Of a DNA stretch of 64,000 nucleotides, positions 47,614 through 58,096 are shown one piece after another. The stretch is from contig NC_087076.1 in assembly GCF_026151205.1 (NCBI RefSeq), positions 21,632,828 to 21,696,827 on the forward strand, given 5' to 3'. This DNA is from Bolinopsis microptera. Lineage: Eukaryota; Ctenophora; Tentaculata; Lobata; Bolinopsidae. The position numbers and the translations under genes were made by a program. Within the stretch, counting starts at the first letter, position 1. Each line of letters begins with the position of its first letter. The notes beneath the pieces are model-generated. The model was given only the letters and a program-made list of their open reading frames with translations, ran no database searches and was not told where the DNA came from.

Positions 47614-50600
47614 TCAATGAAACAAGAAATTCAATGAAACAAGAAATTTAATTTTAGCACATTTTACAGAATAAAAAGATGTAAAACAATTCATAAAATA
47701 TAATGCCCATTTGGTGTATGACTTTTTGTCCTTGACTGCTAGTTTGGTTTTGGAAGGACAGGTAACTAACGGGGCAAGGAATGCGCGTGCCTGAAAGCTT
47801 TTGCACACACCGAAACGCTAGTTCAGTTAGGTTTTTAGAGACAGGGCTCATTTTAGGACTAGAAGAAATTTGTTAGTAGACATTAGGGGTTCTGTTTATA
47901 GTTGTTACTATAGGTTGCAGTCTTGTTGTGACAAAAAGTCTACACTAAAACATGCTTTAGTTTATATTGTGTGGTTCAAGGATATAAATGTGGCTTCAAG
48001 GTGGATATTAAAGAGCTTGCGAAAGATTATGGCCTTTGTATCAATGGTTATAATAAGCTATAAATATCTTAAACTATACAGTGCTAATTAAAAATTTCTT
48101 TATACTTCATTCTCAGATTAGATTTAAAAATTCAAAAAATATACATTTATTTTATTAATACCTTCTCACACATTCTTTACTCACAGGACAAGACTTGGAA
48201 AACAGTAGCCTAGAGGAATTTAATTGAGATGTGTGTGAACAGCCAGTTATAATGTTTGGAAAATAATATTTGTGCAGTCAAAATCTTTTACGGTCCAATC
48301 AAGCAGGGCGTGGTTATGCTGATTGGCTAATAGCGCACTTTTAAGTTTTCCTCGCAAGCACATTACACTAGTAGTAAAGTCAGTCATTCTGAACTTTGGG
48401 GTTAAAATGTTAAAAATTTTGGTTGACCTAGTGTTGTGGTTGTCAGGTGGGTCTACCTGACAGATAAGAAGGCAGGGTTTCCTAGACGAACATGTGTAAC
48501 CCTCATATAGGGATATTGGAGCACGGAATTTCATTATCTTGTAGAGCTCGAGGTAACTGTGGTATGTATAGAGATTTTGTATAGCTAGAATATTATTATG
48601 CTTGAATATCGGTTTGGTGTGTTCTTTTATGAAAAATTTTTGGTCAAGTTTCTGGTGTCCTATAGGCCTAGTACGTGCACAAGTCTTAAACTTATCAAGG
48701 TACGCCAGCCTATCACCAAATAGTACTCTGAGACAGTACTTCTGAGCAGTAAATATTGAGCTTATACGTTGCTTAGCTGCCCCACCCCATACAGATATAC
48801 AGTAGGAAAGATGTGATTCGAACAGAGTATAATATAATTGTTGATGTAGAAATTCTGGAAGGGAGCAGCGAAGTCTACATAAAGTGGATGTGGAATGATT
48901 TAGGGTTCGCTTAAGAGCTTTAATGTGATCTTCCCATGATAGGTTCTCGTCAATTATAACACCCAGAAATTTTGCGGATGAAACCTTTTTGATTGGATAG
49001 TTGTCTATAGTTAGTACAGGTTCAGGGTGTGATAAAATCTCTGACTTAGAACCTGCCATGTTGGGTTTGAAGTGTATGTAGCAGCACTTGGACATGTTTA
49101 TATGTAACTTATTCGCTCTCATATAAGACTGTAATGATGACAAAAGCTCATTTCCTCGTTCATATGCCTCACATTTTGTTTTGCCGACAACAAATATATT
49201 AGTATCATCAGCAAAGGTAACAAATGATCCTAGTTTAGAACTGTTTGTGATGTCGTTCATATAAAGAAGAAATAGGAGAGGTCCAAGAATTGAACCCTGT
49301 GGGACACCAAATTGAATAGATAGGGTATCTGATTTTTCTCCTACAACTTCAGTGTATTGTTGCCTGTTTGTTAAGTAGCTTTTTATGAGGTTATTTGCAA
49401 CTCCTCTCACTCCACATCCCTCTAATTTTATAAGAAGTGTTGAATGATCGATGGTGTCAAAAGCTTTGCTAAGGTCAATGAATATTCCTAAAACATGATT
49501 CTTAAGTTTAAGAGATTTCGTAATTAAATCTACAGAGTAATTGACTGCATGCGATGTAGAGTGAGATTTCCTAAATCCAAACTGTGTCTTCGATATAACT
49601 CCCTGGGAGCTAACAAATCCGTATATTCTAGAATATATGAGCTTTTCAAAGATCTTACCGAAGACGGACAGTGTGGAGATAGGACGGTAGTTCTCGATTT
49701 CTTCTGGGTTACCTTTCTTATATACAGGTGTTATTTTACCAGTTTTCAGGACATCAGGAAATATACCTTGGGTCATAAGGATATTGAAGTAATTCGATAA
49801 TACAGGTGCAATTACATGAGATGACTTTTTTATTACACTTATGGGAATGTCACTGGCTTTACCATTTTCGAACTCTCTTATGATTTTCAATATTTCGTTC
49901 GAGGAGCAATCTTCTAACCTAATATTTTTTTCATTTCTTGGGTTCAGGAAGTCATAGAAAGTTTTCATGGGTAATATAGGCAGGCCATTAGATAGATTAT
50001 TCAGTGTCTCATTCAGCTTTGGTGCGATAGAGACAAACCAAGCATTGAATCCATTAGCAATTGCTCTTCTATCAACTATTCTTTGGTTATCAATGATAAA
50101 TGGGGGCTTGGTTTGCCTCTTCTTTTTGCCTCTGAGTTCGTTAATAATTTGCCAGGTTTTCTTGCTGTTTTCACAGTTGTTTAGAATTTCGTTACAGTAA
50201 TGCCAACGTTTGGCAGCTTTAATGATAGCTTTGAGCATCCTACGATAATCACTAAATACTTGGTATAGCAAGATATTACCACCAGGGTTCTTATTGGTAA
50301 CGGTGTCAGACCACTCCTTACGTAGTTCATGCTTTCTTTCTACAGACTGGATGATACTGTCTGTAATCCATGGGTTAAGTTTGGGAGTTCTTTTTGTCAC
50401 TTTCGGTACCTCCAGTTTGCAGTGTTTGTCGAGTGTCTGGTCAAAACATGCCGTAAACTCATCAAATTTTGTTGAAGGAGTGAGCTGGTTTACCTTTACC
50501 TCAAGTTCAGTTACAAAGCTTTTCAATTTGGAACTTGAGTAATCATAATAGCGGACATGTTTCTGAGGCTCTGTACTGCGAGGGGTCTCTACTGAAGTGA

Positions 50601-50800
50601 AGGTAAATATAGGGGCATGCTCACCAAGCCGTTCTTCAATAACACCTGATAAGACTATATTCTCAATTTTATTTGTTAAAATGTTATCGATGCAGGAACT
50701 TTTACAGTTTTGACGAAAATGTGTTGCAATGGAGATAGTCGGGTAAAAGCCGTTTCTGTATAAAGTATCCTCAAAGTTGGTCACCCAGCACCCTTTTTTT
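47614..50800 (-). mobile_element. 5'-truncated LINE, CR1/L2-like, with long open RT frame
   Basis: The open frame at 48247-50784 (845 codons) begins inside the endonuclease: the tail with IDNILTNK and EHAPIF is present, but the N-terminal catalytic half is gone. The RT is complete: NYRPISTLSVFGKIFEKL, FIDLSKAFD, FGVPQGSILGP, FADD (524-527) and a LGVIIDENLSW block. The first codon of the frame is GTG inside the truncated endonuclease, so no natural start exists here. The break lies near a T run at about 50795. The 3' UTR runs to 47614 and ends in AATTTCTTGTTTCATTG repeats, a CR1/L2-like short-repeat end. It is a different family from the 36-42 kb LINE. It stopped ~190 bp short of the presenilin start. 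Confidence 0.9.
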
Positions 50801-50991
50801 AACCCACATTGTATAAAAATATGACTAATCTATCTTTCTGATTTTAAGTTATCAACTAATCAGGATATTATATTAATTGTATGTAAAACATTAGGAGAGA
50901 AGTGTTGCCAAGCTAATCGGCAAGTAAGCATTTATTGTAGTGCAATATTTTCACTGCATTCTTATATCAAATCAATTATCAAGGTATCAAT

Positions 50992-53111
50992 ATGTCTTCA
51001 AATGTGGCTGTGGGTCCTACCCAAGAAGAGGAACCAGATGTCCCAGAAAGAGTTGAAGCTGAAGATGATGATGCTGAAGAACAGGAAACACTTAAATATG
51101 GGGCTAAACATGTGATGATGTTGATAGTTCCAGTTTCGCTTTGTATGGTACTTGTGATTGTAACCATACGGGTTATCACCATGTACGATATTGGTTCACA
51201 ACCAACCGTCTACTTGGTTTACACACCATTCAATGAACAAAATCAATTATCAACAGGTTGGCATCTGAATGTAAATTAAAATTAGCTTAAAGTTATATCT
51301 TGTGGTCATTATAACCACCCGGGCACCGTCTCGGTTTACAATGCAGCATGTGATTAGATTTGCTTCATATCCTGATATTATATTGCTCAATATGTTGACA
51401 GTAATCGAGGTTCCACTTAGGTTCACCTATAAGTGATGCTGTTCTAAACATGCTTATAGTCCTTGGTCTAGTAATATTCATGACTTGCATCCTGGTTTTA
51501 CTCTACAAATACCGGTGCTACAAAGTCATTGAGGGATGGCTTTTCTTGTCCTCTTTAATACTCTTATTCATGTTTACTTTCCTGAACTTGCAAGAGGTAA
51601 GTCCTTTCATGTAATATACTGTTTATTAACAATGTGAGTAATAAACAGAGTAGCAGACTTTATAGTTTTTATTATAATGATGCACATAGTTTTGTATAGC
51701 TTTTATTATCATGTGTGATTTTAATAATATTCAATTTCTTATTTCAATAAGACATTCCAAGAACCAAGTAAACCTATTGTTTTGTATTATTAATTACATT
51801 CACAACTTTTTGTGATGTGAACATCAAATTATTTTCAGATTGTAGTTCGTTTTAACTTTGCAATGGATTATATTACTATTGCCCTAATAGTCTGGAACTT
51901 TGGTGTGATGGGAATCATTAGTGTTCACTGGAAAGGACCCTTGATCCTTCAGCAAGGCTACTTACTAATCATCAGTGCCATGATGGCACTTGTTTTCATC
52001 AAGTATCTTCCAGAGTGGACTCTTTGGTTTATTTTAGGTATGGTTTCAGTTTCAGATCTCAAGTTCAGCAACCATTTTCTCAGCTGGGTTGTCATTCTAA
52101 CCAATAGTCCAGCTGATAATAACATTTCAAATTGTGTCTTTATCAGTACCTGTCAGCTGTACCATCTAGTTACACTTATAATAATATGTTCCTGTAACAG
52201 GTGGAATAGCAGTATACGACCTGTTTGCTGTGCTCTGCCCCAAAGGACCACTGCGTATCCTGGTCGAAACAGCAGAAGAGAGAAACGAACCCATATTTCC
52301 CTCCCTTATCTACTCCTCCACCATGATGTGGACCATCACGACAATGGCGGACGGAGAACCAGTGAGTAGCTACAACCCGCTGAATAACTCCACTGGGAGC
52401 AGCGCTTCTCCTCCCGAACGGGCTCAGCCAGAGATGGTGCGTGATTTATCTTTTGATTGGAGGAACCTTGGAGAGTTCCGTTTTTGATCTGATAGTTTAA
52501 ATCACAGTGTTATCTCTCTATTACTGCTGTTGATTGATATTTTAATTTCGGTCTTCATTCAAAAATAAATTTGCACTTTAATCATGCGTGATTATCCTAC
52601 TCAAATTAATGAGTCCTACTCAAACTAATGAATTATCTTGACTGTTGAAGTGATCTCTAATTTGCACTAAATCATGAATTTTGTTTTACAATTTAATAAT
52701 ACGTTTACAATTTAATGATACGTATATTACACAACTTACTGTGCCAGAGACCTTGAAAATAATTACATTCGTGATTCCTCGATTAACCCCTACTTCTACC
52801 TTTTACCCTTTACCCCTTACCTACAACAGGAACCAGAAGAGCAAGGAGTAAAGCTTGGTCTGGGAGACTTCATCTTCTACAGCGTGCTGGTGGGCAAGGC
52901 AGCTACCGCAGACGATTGGAACACGGTGATGGCCTGTTTTGTGGCTATTCTGATAGGACTCTGTCTTACTCTACTGATATTAGCCATAGTCAAGAAGGCT
53001 CTTCCTGCCCTTCCCATCTCCATATTTGTTGGAATTATCTTTTATGTGTGTACACGATGGTGTATTAAGCCCATGTGTGATCAGATGGCACTTTCACAAG
53101 TTTACGTTTAG
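50992..53111 (+). CDS. Presenilin, catalytic subunit of gamma-secretase, complete, 5 exons
   Basis: Intramembrane aspartyl protease that cleaves Notch-type and other single-pass proteins within the four-subunit gamma-secretase complex in endomembranes and the plasma membrane. Exons 50992-51256, 51421-51596, 51839-52037, 52201-52436 and 52830-53111 join in phase to 385 residues. The acidic N-terminus is followed by [19 protein letters not shown] (TM1), [13 protein letters not shown], and [20 protein letters not shown]. The first catalytic Asp is in [14 protein letters not shown] (D220). The second is in GLGD (D305). PALP is at 351-354. The protein ends in a hydrophobic C-terminal tail. It is shorter than human PSEN1 (467) because the N-terminus and the cytosolic loop (about 262-297, Ser/Asn/Pro-rich) are short. 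AATAAA at 53234 is a plausible poly(A) signal. A truncated LINE lies head-to-head upstream. Confidence 0.97.
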
Positions 53112-54268
53112 CAGTTTGGGTAGGGCCCTTCTGTTGGCACAGATAAAGTTAGTTTTATTTTGGACTGATCTTGTGTTTTAATGGCGTTTGGGCCTGGAGG
53201 ATTATTAATACATCGTCAGTTCAAACTATTAAAAATAAATAGAAAACCGTACATTTCAAAAGCTATCGAATTTTTCTAGATTCAGTGTCAATTTGTTGCA
53301 GCACTGTTGAAAATAATAGTTGTTTTCTTTTAACATTGTTTGGGTATTTCATCAATAACTTTCAATGTCCACATCGAAATCCTTGCCTTGCACTGCCTCA
53401 GATTACACCACATTCCTGAATGAGCACGGAACGTAAATTCTCACACGACGTTATAAAATGTAATGGGTTGATTAAGTTAAGTTTATTTTTGTATTTGTTT
53501 TATTTGATGTTGTTGCTGCCATGGTCCTTTAATGATGATGATTCACATTAGAGTAATCGGCTGGAAAATTAGTTTAATTAGTTACGAATAGACTACTATA
53601 CTTATAGATTGAATGATATTCCATAATTAATTAGATAATTAATGAGATACAGAAGATTCGTGAGTAGCTAAAATTGTAGCTTAGCCACCAGAAGTTGTGA
53701 AGTGATTTGCTGTTCATCAATATTAACGTTTGAATGTATTTAGAAGTTCACTTGATTAATTACATGTTTAATATATATATATTATATTAACCTAGTAATA
53801 ACAACTTGAGTTAAAGTAAATTGTAGGTTGTATTGTCTCAGATTTAGTTGCAGTTTTTCACGGCCATTTGGTTATTACATATATTTTGATGTACAGAAAA
53901 TGATATACAAATTAAAATTGATTGTTTCCTTTGATTCGACAATATTGATTGCTTTATTGTTTCCTTAAAATATAAATCGATGTATTTCGAATGCAAATAT
54001 GTCTAATAAATTACCAACTATATCTTAAATATTATTTATAACTCAACCAGGCTACAATAAATGGATAATATTATGTAACAGACAAGCGGTCAGGTTTCCC
54101 TTATCAAATAAGCAAACATGCCTCACAAGGCTAAAAATACCACATTCAAACCATATACGGGATAATTGCCATGCGATTTGAGCAACCCGACCGCCTACAT
54201 TATAAACATACTATAAACATAATAAACACATCATTAATATACATCATTAACGTCACGTGACCTATTCT
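53112..54268. other. Presenilin-METAP1D intergenic region
   Basis: AT-rich; contains the presenilin 3' UTR and the METAP1D promoter. A perfect GTCACGTGAC E-box lies 8 bp before the METAP1D ATG. No other feature is seen. Confidence 0.5.
54252..54261. promoter_or_regulatory. CLEAR-type E-box GTCACGTGAC at METAP1D start
   Basis: Perfect palindrome matching the bHLH-Zip (USF/TFE/MITF) consensus, ending 8 bp upstream of the first ATG. Location at a 5' end makes it a plausible promoter element, but it could equally lie in the 5' UTR. Confidence 0.4.
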
Positions 54269-56268
54269 ATGATCCCAGCACAAGGTAGAATGATAGGTGG
54301 GCTGAGAGGTGTGGCCCTCTGTAGAGCCTGTTCAAGACAGTACACCGTGGTCGGGTTGGACTCTGTAAGTGAAATGAACCGTGTCCCCTCCTCTATTGTC
54401 CTGGCTAGTTATCACAAGAACGGTATTCCTCCTCCCCGACCACCTGTCATAGGTTTGCCTCATCTGTGCCCTTATTAGGAGATCTATAAGTTTTAATTAT
54501 TCAAGTAATTTGAACTTAAAACGTTTTTTTTTTCAAAACAGAAAATAACAAAACGTTCTCTCGCAGATATTAAGTCTAGAGATGAGGTAGCAAAGTTACG
54601 AGAAGCTGGCCACATTACAGGAGGAATCCTGGACAAAGTTATGGAAATGGCCCAGGTTTGATCAAGTTTTTATCAGGCTTTATCTTTCACACGTTGTAGC
54701 CTCAATCATCCTACATCAAGAATATTATTATTATTATTATTATTAAGTAAAACCTGTTGCACCTGAGCATAATCCTCTTCAGATGAGTGGTTATGGCTTA
54801 TTCTAGATATATATTCTCAAAGAGCCATAAGAACACAGATGTGAACCCGATTCAATATTCATAGTGTCCTCACTCTTCCCTCCCCGGTCAGGTGGACATA
54901 ACAACAGACGAGTTGGACAAGTTCGGGCATGACCAGATAGTGACACAAGGAGCTTACCCCGCTCCCCTCAACTACAGAGGCTTTCCCAAGTCTATCTGTA
55001 CCTCCGTTAACAATGTTCTGTGTCATGGCATACCCAACAGCAGGCAGCTACAGGACGGCGATATCATCAGTATTGATGTTTCTGTGAGTGCACTATATTG
55101 TACTGTATGTTTATATTGCACTATATTGCTCTTTAGTGCACTTTATTACACTATATTGGACTTTATTAACAAAACAAAGATTCAAATTTCAACAAACTCA
55201 ATAATTTAAATGTTTTTGGCATTTTCTCAGTTAATAAAGCCTGTTATTATAGTTGAAAATATTAAATTATCTATAACAATTATACCTGGACCGTAACCAA
55301 GCTGCAAACCCCCAGATATTCTACAAAGGAGTATTTGGTGACTGTTGCTCCACCAAAGTAGTAGGAAAAGGAGACAGCATCGCCCACCAACTTACCGCAG
55401 TAGCTAAAGACAGCACTTTGGCTGCAATCAACCAGTGTAGACCAGGAGTGAGGATTTGTGCTGTTGGTAACACCATCAGGTAACTTTTAGATTTGTTAGA
55501 TAACATACTCGTTGGAATTTTACTTTTACAAATATTATTACTGTTACAGACACTGAATAGTGCGGCTTTCTTGGGCTAAGTACATCATATCATCATGTTG
55601 CATTAGTTATTAAACTACAATTCAATTGAAACTCTAATAATATTTATTATTTTACCCTAGAAATAATAACTTAAGTTCAGAATTATCAAACATAACTCAT
55701 CACAATAACATCAATAACTTTAACCCTATAATTATAAGCATAGCTCTGGTTACTTACACATTATGATGAAGATGACGTAATATTTTACAGTGATCACGCA
55801 GACGAGGCTGGGTTCAGTATCTGTAAGGAGTTTATAGGACATGGTATCGGCTCCTATTTCCATGGGTTACCGGAGGTTTATCACTACACCAACAACCACG
55901 GTCCAATACTCCGGCCCGGGATGGTTTTTACTATAGGTATGATTTCATTATAGTAATTTATCAGCTGTGTTCAGCTGAATGTGGTAGTACTCATTCTTCA
56001 GAGACCAATTCGTATTCTCACTCATTTCAGCATTTTCTTATTATGTTACCTATGTTGAATTATTCCCTATAATGACCTACATCTTAAAGAACCTAAAATG
56101 ACAGTCTTATATTTGTCAGAGCCTATAATAATGGAAGGGCGGGACGAAATGCGAATATTATCAGACGGGTGGACAGCCGTGTCCGCGGACACTAAACGGG
56201 CTGCTCAGTTCGAACACACCATAGTTATCACGGACAATGGCCCCGAGATATTATCCCCCCATAGATAA
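54269..56268 (+). CDS. Type 1 methionine aminopeptidase, mitochondrial class (METAP1D-like), complete, 6 exons
   Basis: Removes initiator Met; the D class acts in mitochondria. Exons 54269-54452, 54567-54655, 54892-55083, 55316-55479, 55791-55936 and 56120-56268 join in phase to 307 residues. The acceptor at 54565-54566, not the earlier AG at 54540, is the one that keeps frame. The Arg-rich, acid-poor N-terminus suits a mitochondrial presequence. The N-terminal SH3-binding zinc finger of cytosolic MetAP1 is absent. Signature YRGFPKSICTSVNNVLCHGIP contains H136. Metal ligands: D153 (SIDVS), D164 (FGDCC), H227 (GHGIGSYFHG), E259 (FTIEPII) and E290 (QFEHT). The segment after D164 reads CCSTKVV where relatives have TSETF-like sequence. 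The in-frame stop at 54248 makes 54269 the first possible ATG. Confidence 0.95.
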
Positions 56269-56716
56269 CATCTGTACTATATTTGGATACAGTAAGCGTA
56301 TCCTGGTTTGTTATCTTAGATCATTTCTAACGAGGGTTTCGCTTGAGATAAAACGCCATTTGTTACAGTATAATATGTATTATGAAGCAAAGACCGAAAA
56401 TATTTGCATTACCCAGCTATCAATCGAATAATCATCAAATAGTATTTGATTAAATCCCTTACTTTTTAAGGTCGTGACCCTGTTGAATGTTGATGATGTC
56501 TGGTTTAGAGTCTTAACAGCCAAGATTGATTTTTATGTTAAAAATGATTTGATGTTAATTGTTAAAGTTATTATTTACATTGGTTTGATACTGTAACCTA
56601 TAATTTAAGTTATTACATTTGAACAAATGAGTTTCCTTCACTTCAAATCTACGCATTGAATCGTTTAAATATAACAAAAATTAAGAGGTTTTTAACCAAT
56701 ACATAGCTCCAGTTCA

Positions 56717-56830
56717 TGTAAAATCCGGATTGGAGTATTGTTTATGAGTCGCATTGTTGTAATGTATTCTGGGTAAAATTATCTTTGTCGCAACAACCGG
56801 GATAAAGATAATTTTACCCAGAATACATAG
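56717..56830. mobile_element. Short palindromic insertion with probable target duplication
   Basis: Between two copies of AATACATAGCTCCAGTT (about 56699-56715 and 56821-56837) lies ~105 bp. It contains ATGTATTCTGGGTAAAATTA, its inverted copy, and a central GTCGCAACAACCGGGAT. The left half matches the outer part of the repeat at 43090-43180. A ~13-17 bp duplication with an internal inversion resembles a small LINE-mobilised insertion. Confidence 0.65.
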
Positions 56831-56837
56831 CTCCAGT

Positions 56838-56996
56838 TATAGGTTTTTAACCAGCATATAACCTCATTTAGAGGTTTTAAACCAGCATATAACCTCATTT
56901 AGAGGTTTTTAACCAGCATAACCTCATTTAGAGGTTTTAACCAGCATATAACCTCATTTAGAGGTTTTAAACCAGCATATAACCTCAGTAGCCTAG
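56838..56996. repeat. ~31-bp tandem repeat directly before POLR2D ATG
   Basis: Five copies of GAGGTTTTAAACCAGCATAT followed by AACCTCATTTA, varying by one or two bases, end 8 bp before the start codon. GAGGTT and AACCTC at the unit ends allow each unit to fold on itself. The last copy ends AACCTCAG, which also looks like a splice acceptor. Confidence 0.9.
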
Positions 56997-57003
56997 TGTA
57001 TTC

Positions 57004-57802
57004 ATGACAGCAGTTCGGAAGCAGATAAAGCTAGAGGAGGATGAAGATGCAGCTCAGCTCAAGTTTCCTAGCGAGTTCAAAACAGCAGATGCTCTCCTAA
57101 TCTCAGAGGTGCACATGCTCCTCAAGGTAAGTTTAAAACAGCAGATGCTCTCTTCATTTCAAAGGTGCATATGAATTCCAACGCTGTTCGAAATAAAAGC
57201 AGATAAACCATTCCTTATATTAATATCAAGGCCGATTCAATATCAAAATTCGCCAAATATTAGACCTGATTCGCCATTTATTAGACCTGATCATCGATAC
57301 CAGATGCAGATCATTTAACAAACAGATGAAGTTAATTAGATGAGCTAATTAATTGAGCTGATTAACAGGTGAGAAAAGAGCAGAACGAGGAGATGGATGA
57401 GGACCAGGAGTTGTCAGCAGTATTTAACAAGACACTTGAGTACACAGAGAAGTTCAGTTTTTATCAAAACAGAGAAACCATTAAGGTAATTCTGTTAGTG
57501 CATTATATTGAATCACGTTAATTGACAAATCTATAAGCTTCTTGGAGCTGATTCATTGCGTTAAGAAATTTATCGAATTTATAACACAAGCAAACACATA
57601 CATTTTATGTTTTAAATAATTTTTAGTCAGGATTTTAGATTTAATTCTCATAACATAACAAATTTTAAATATTATAATACATATGCAGGCTGTAAGAGAA
57701 AACCTCCAGTCAAAGAACTTACACAAGTTTGAAGCCGCATGTTTAGCTAATCTGTGTCCTGATAACTACGAGGAAGCTAAAGCTTTGATACCGAGTTTAG
57801 AG
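57004..57802 (+). CDS. POLR2D: RNA polymerase II subunit RPB4 (POLR2D), first three exons
   Basis: RPB4 forms the stalk of RNA polymerase II with RPB7. Exons 57004-57126, 57369-57485 and 57689-57802 are all phase 0 and give 118 codons. [24 protein letters not shown] and the following EDQELSAVF-like block match the N-terminal half. Then come [24 protein letters not shown] and the diagnostic [12 protein letters not shown] with [11 protein letters not shown] (quoted in pieces). The expected last exon (about 25 residues, family end FEDEELQQIL-like) is not found before the minisatellite, so it probably lies beyond 64000, making the array intronic. Loss of the exon is the alternative. The ATG fits family length. 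Confidence 0.95.
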
Positions 57803-58096
57803 GTTTGTTACAACAACAACAACAACAAAATAATAGAATCTATGACGTTCCAGAGAGAATTGTATGTCCATTATCAGATCAACAATATGCTGTTAATTGT
57901 TCGGTAACTTTAGTAACGCATGCAGGAACGTGCATGGACAGGATTTGTCCATCACGGGAAAATCACGCTCAGTTATTTTCATATTTAAACTAGCGAAGAA
58001 CTACTGTATTTTAAGATAGAAAATAGTGTTCCGTGTCTACGAGATGAGATAGACCACCATCAGTTGGGGTAGGATGTCTTTGCTGTACAAACACAC

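Noticed and set aside
50244-50784. Natural start of the second LINE ORF at 50784
   Set aside because: The first codon there is GTG in the middle of the endonuclease domain; the frame is 5'-truncated rather than initiated.
54540-54566. Earlier acceptor AG at 54540 for METAP1D exon 2
   Set aside because: It gives the wrong phase and a stop after a few codons; the AG at 54565-54566 restores frame into KSRDEVAKLREAG.
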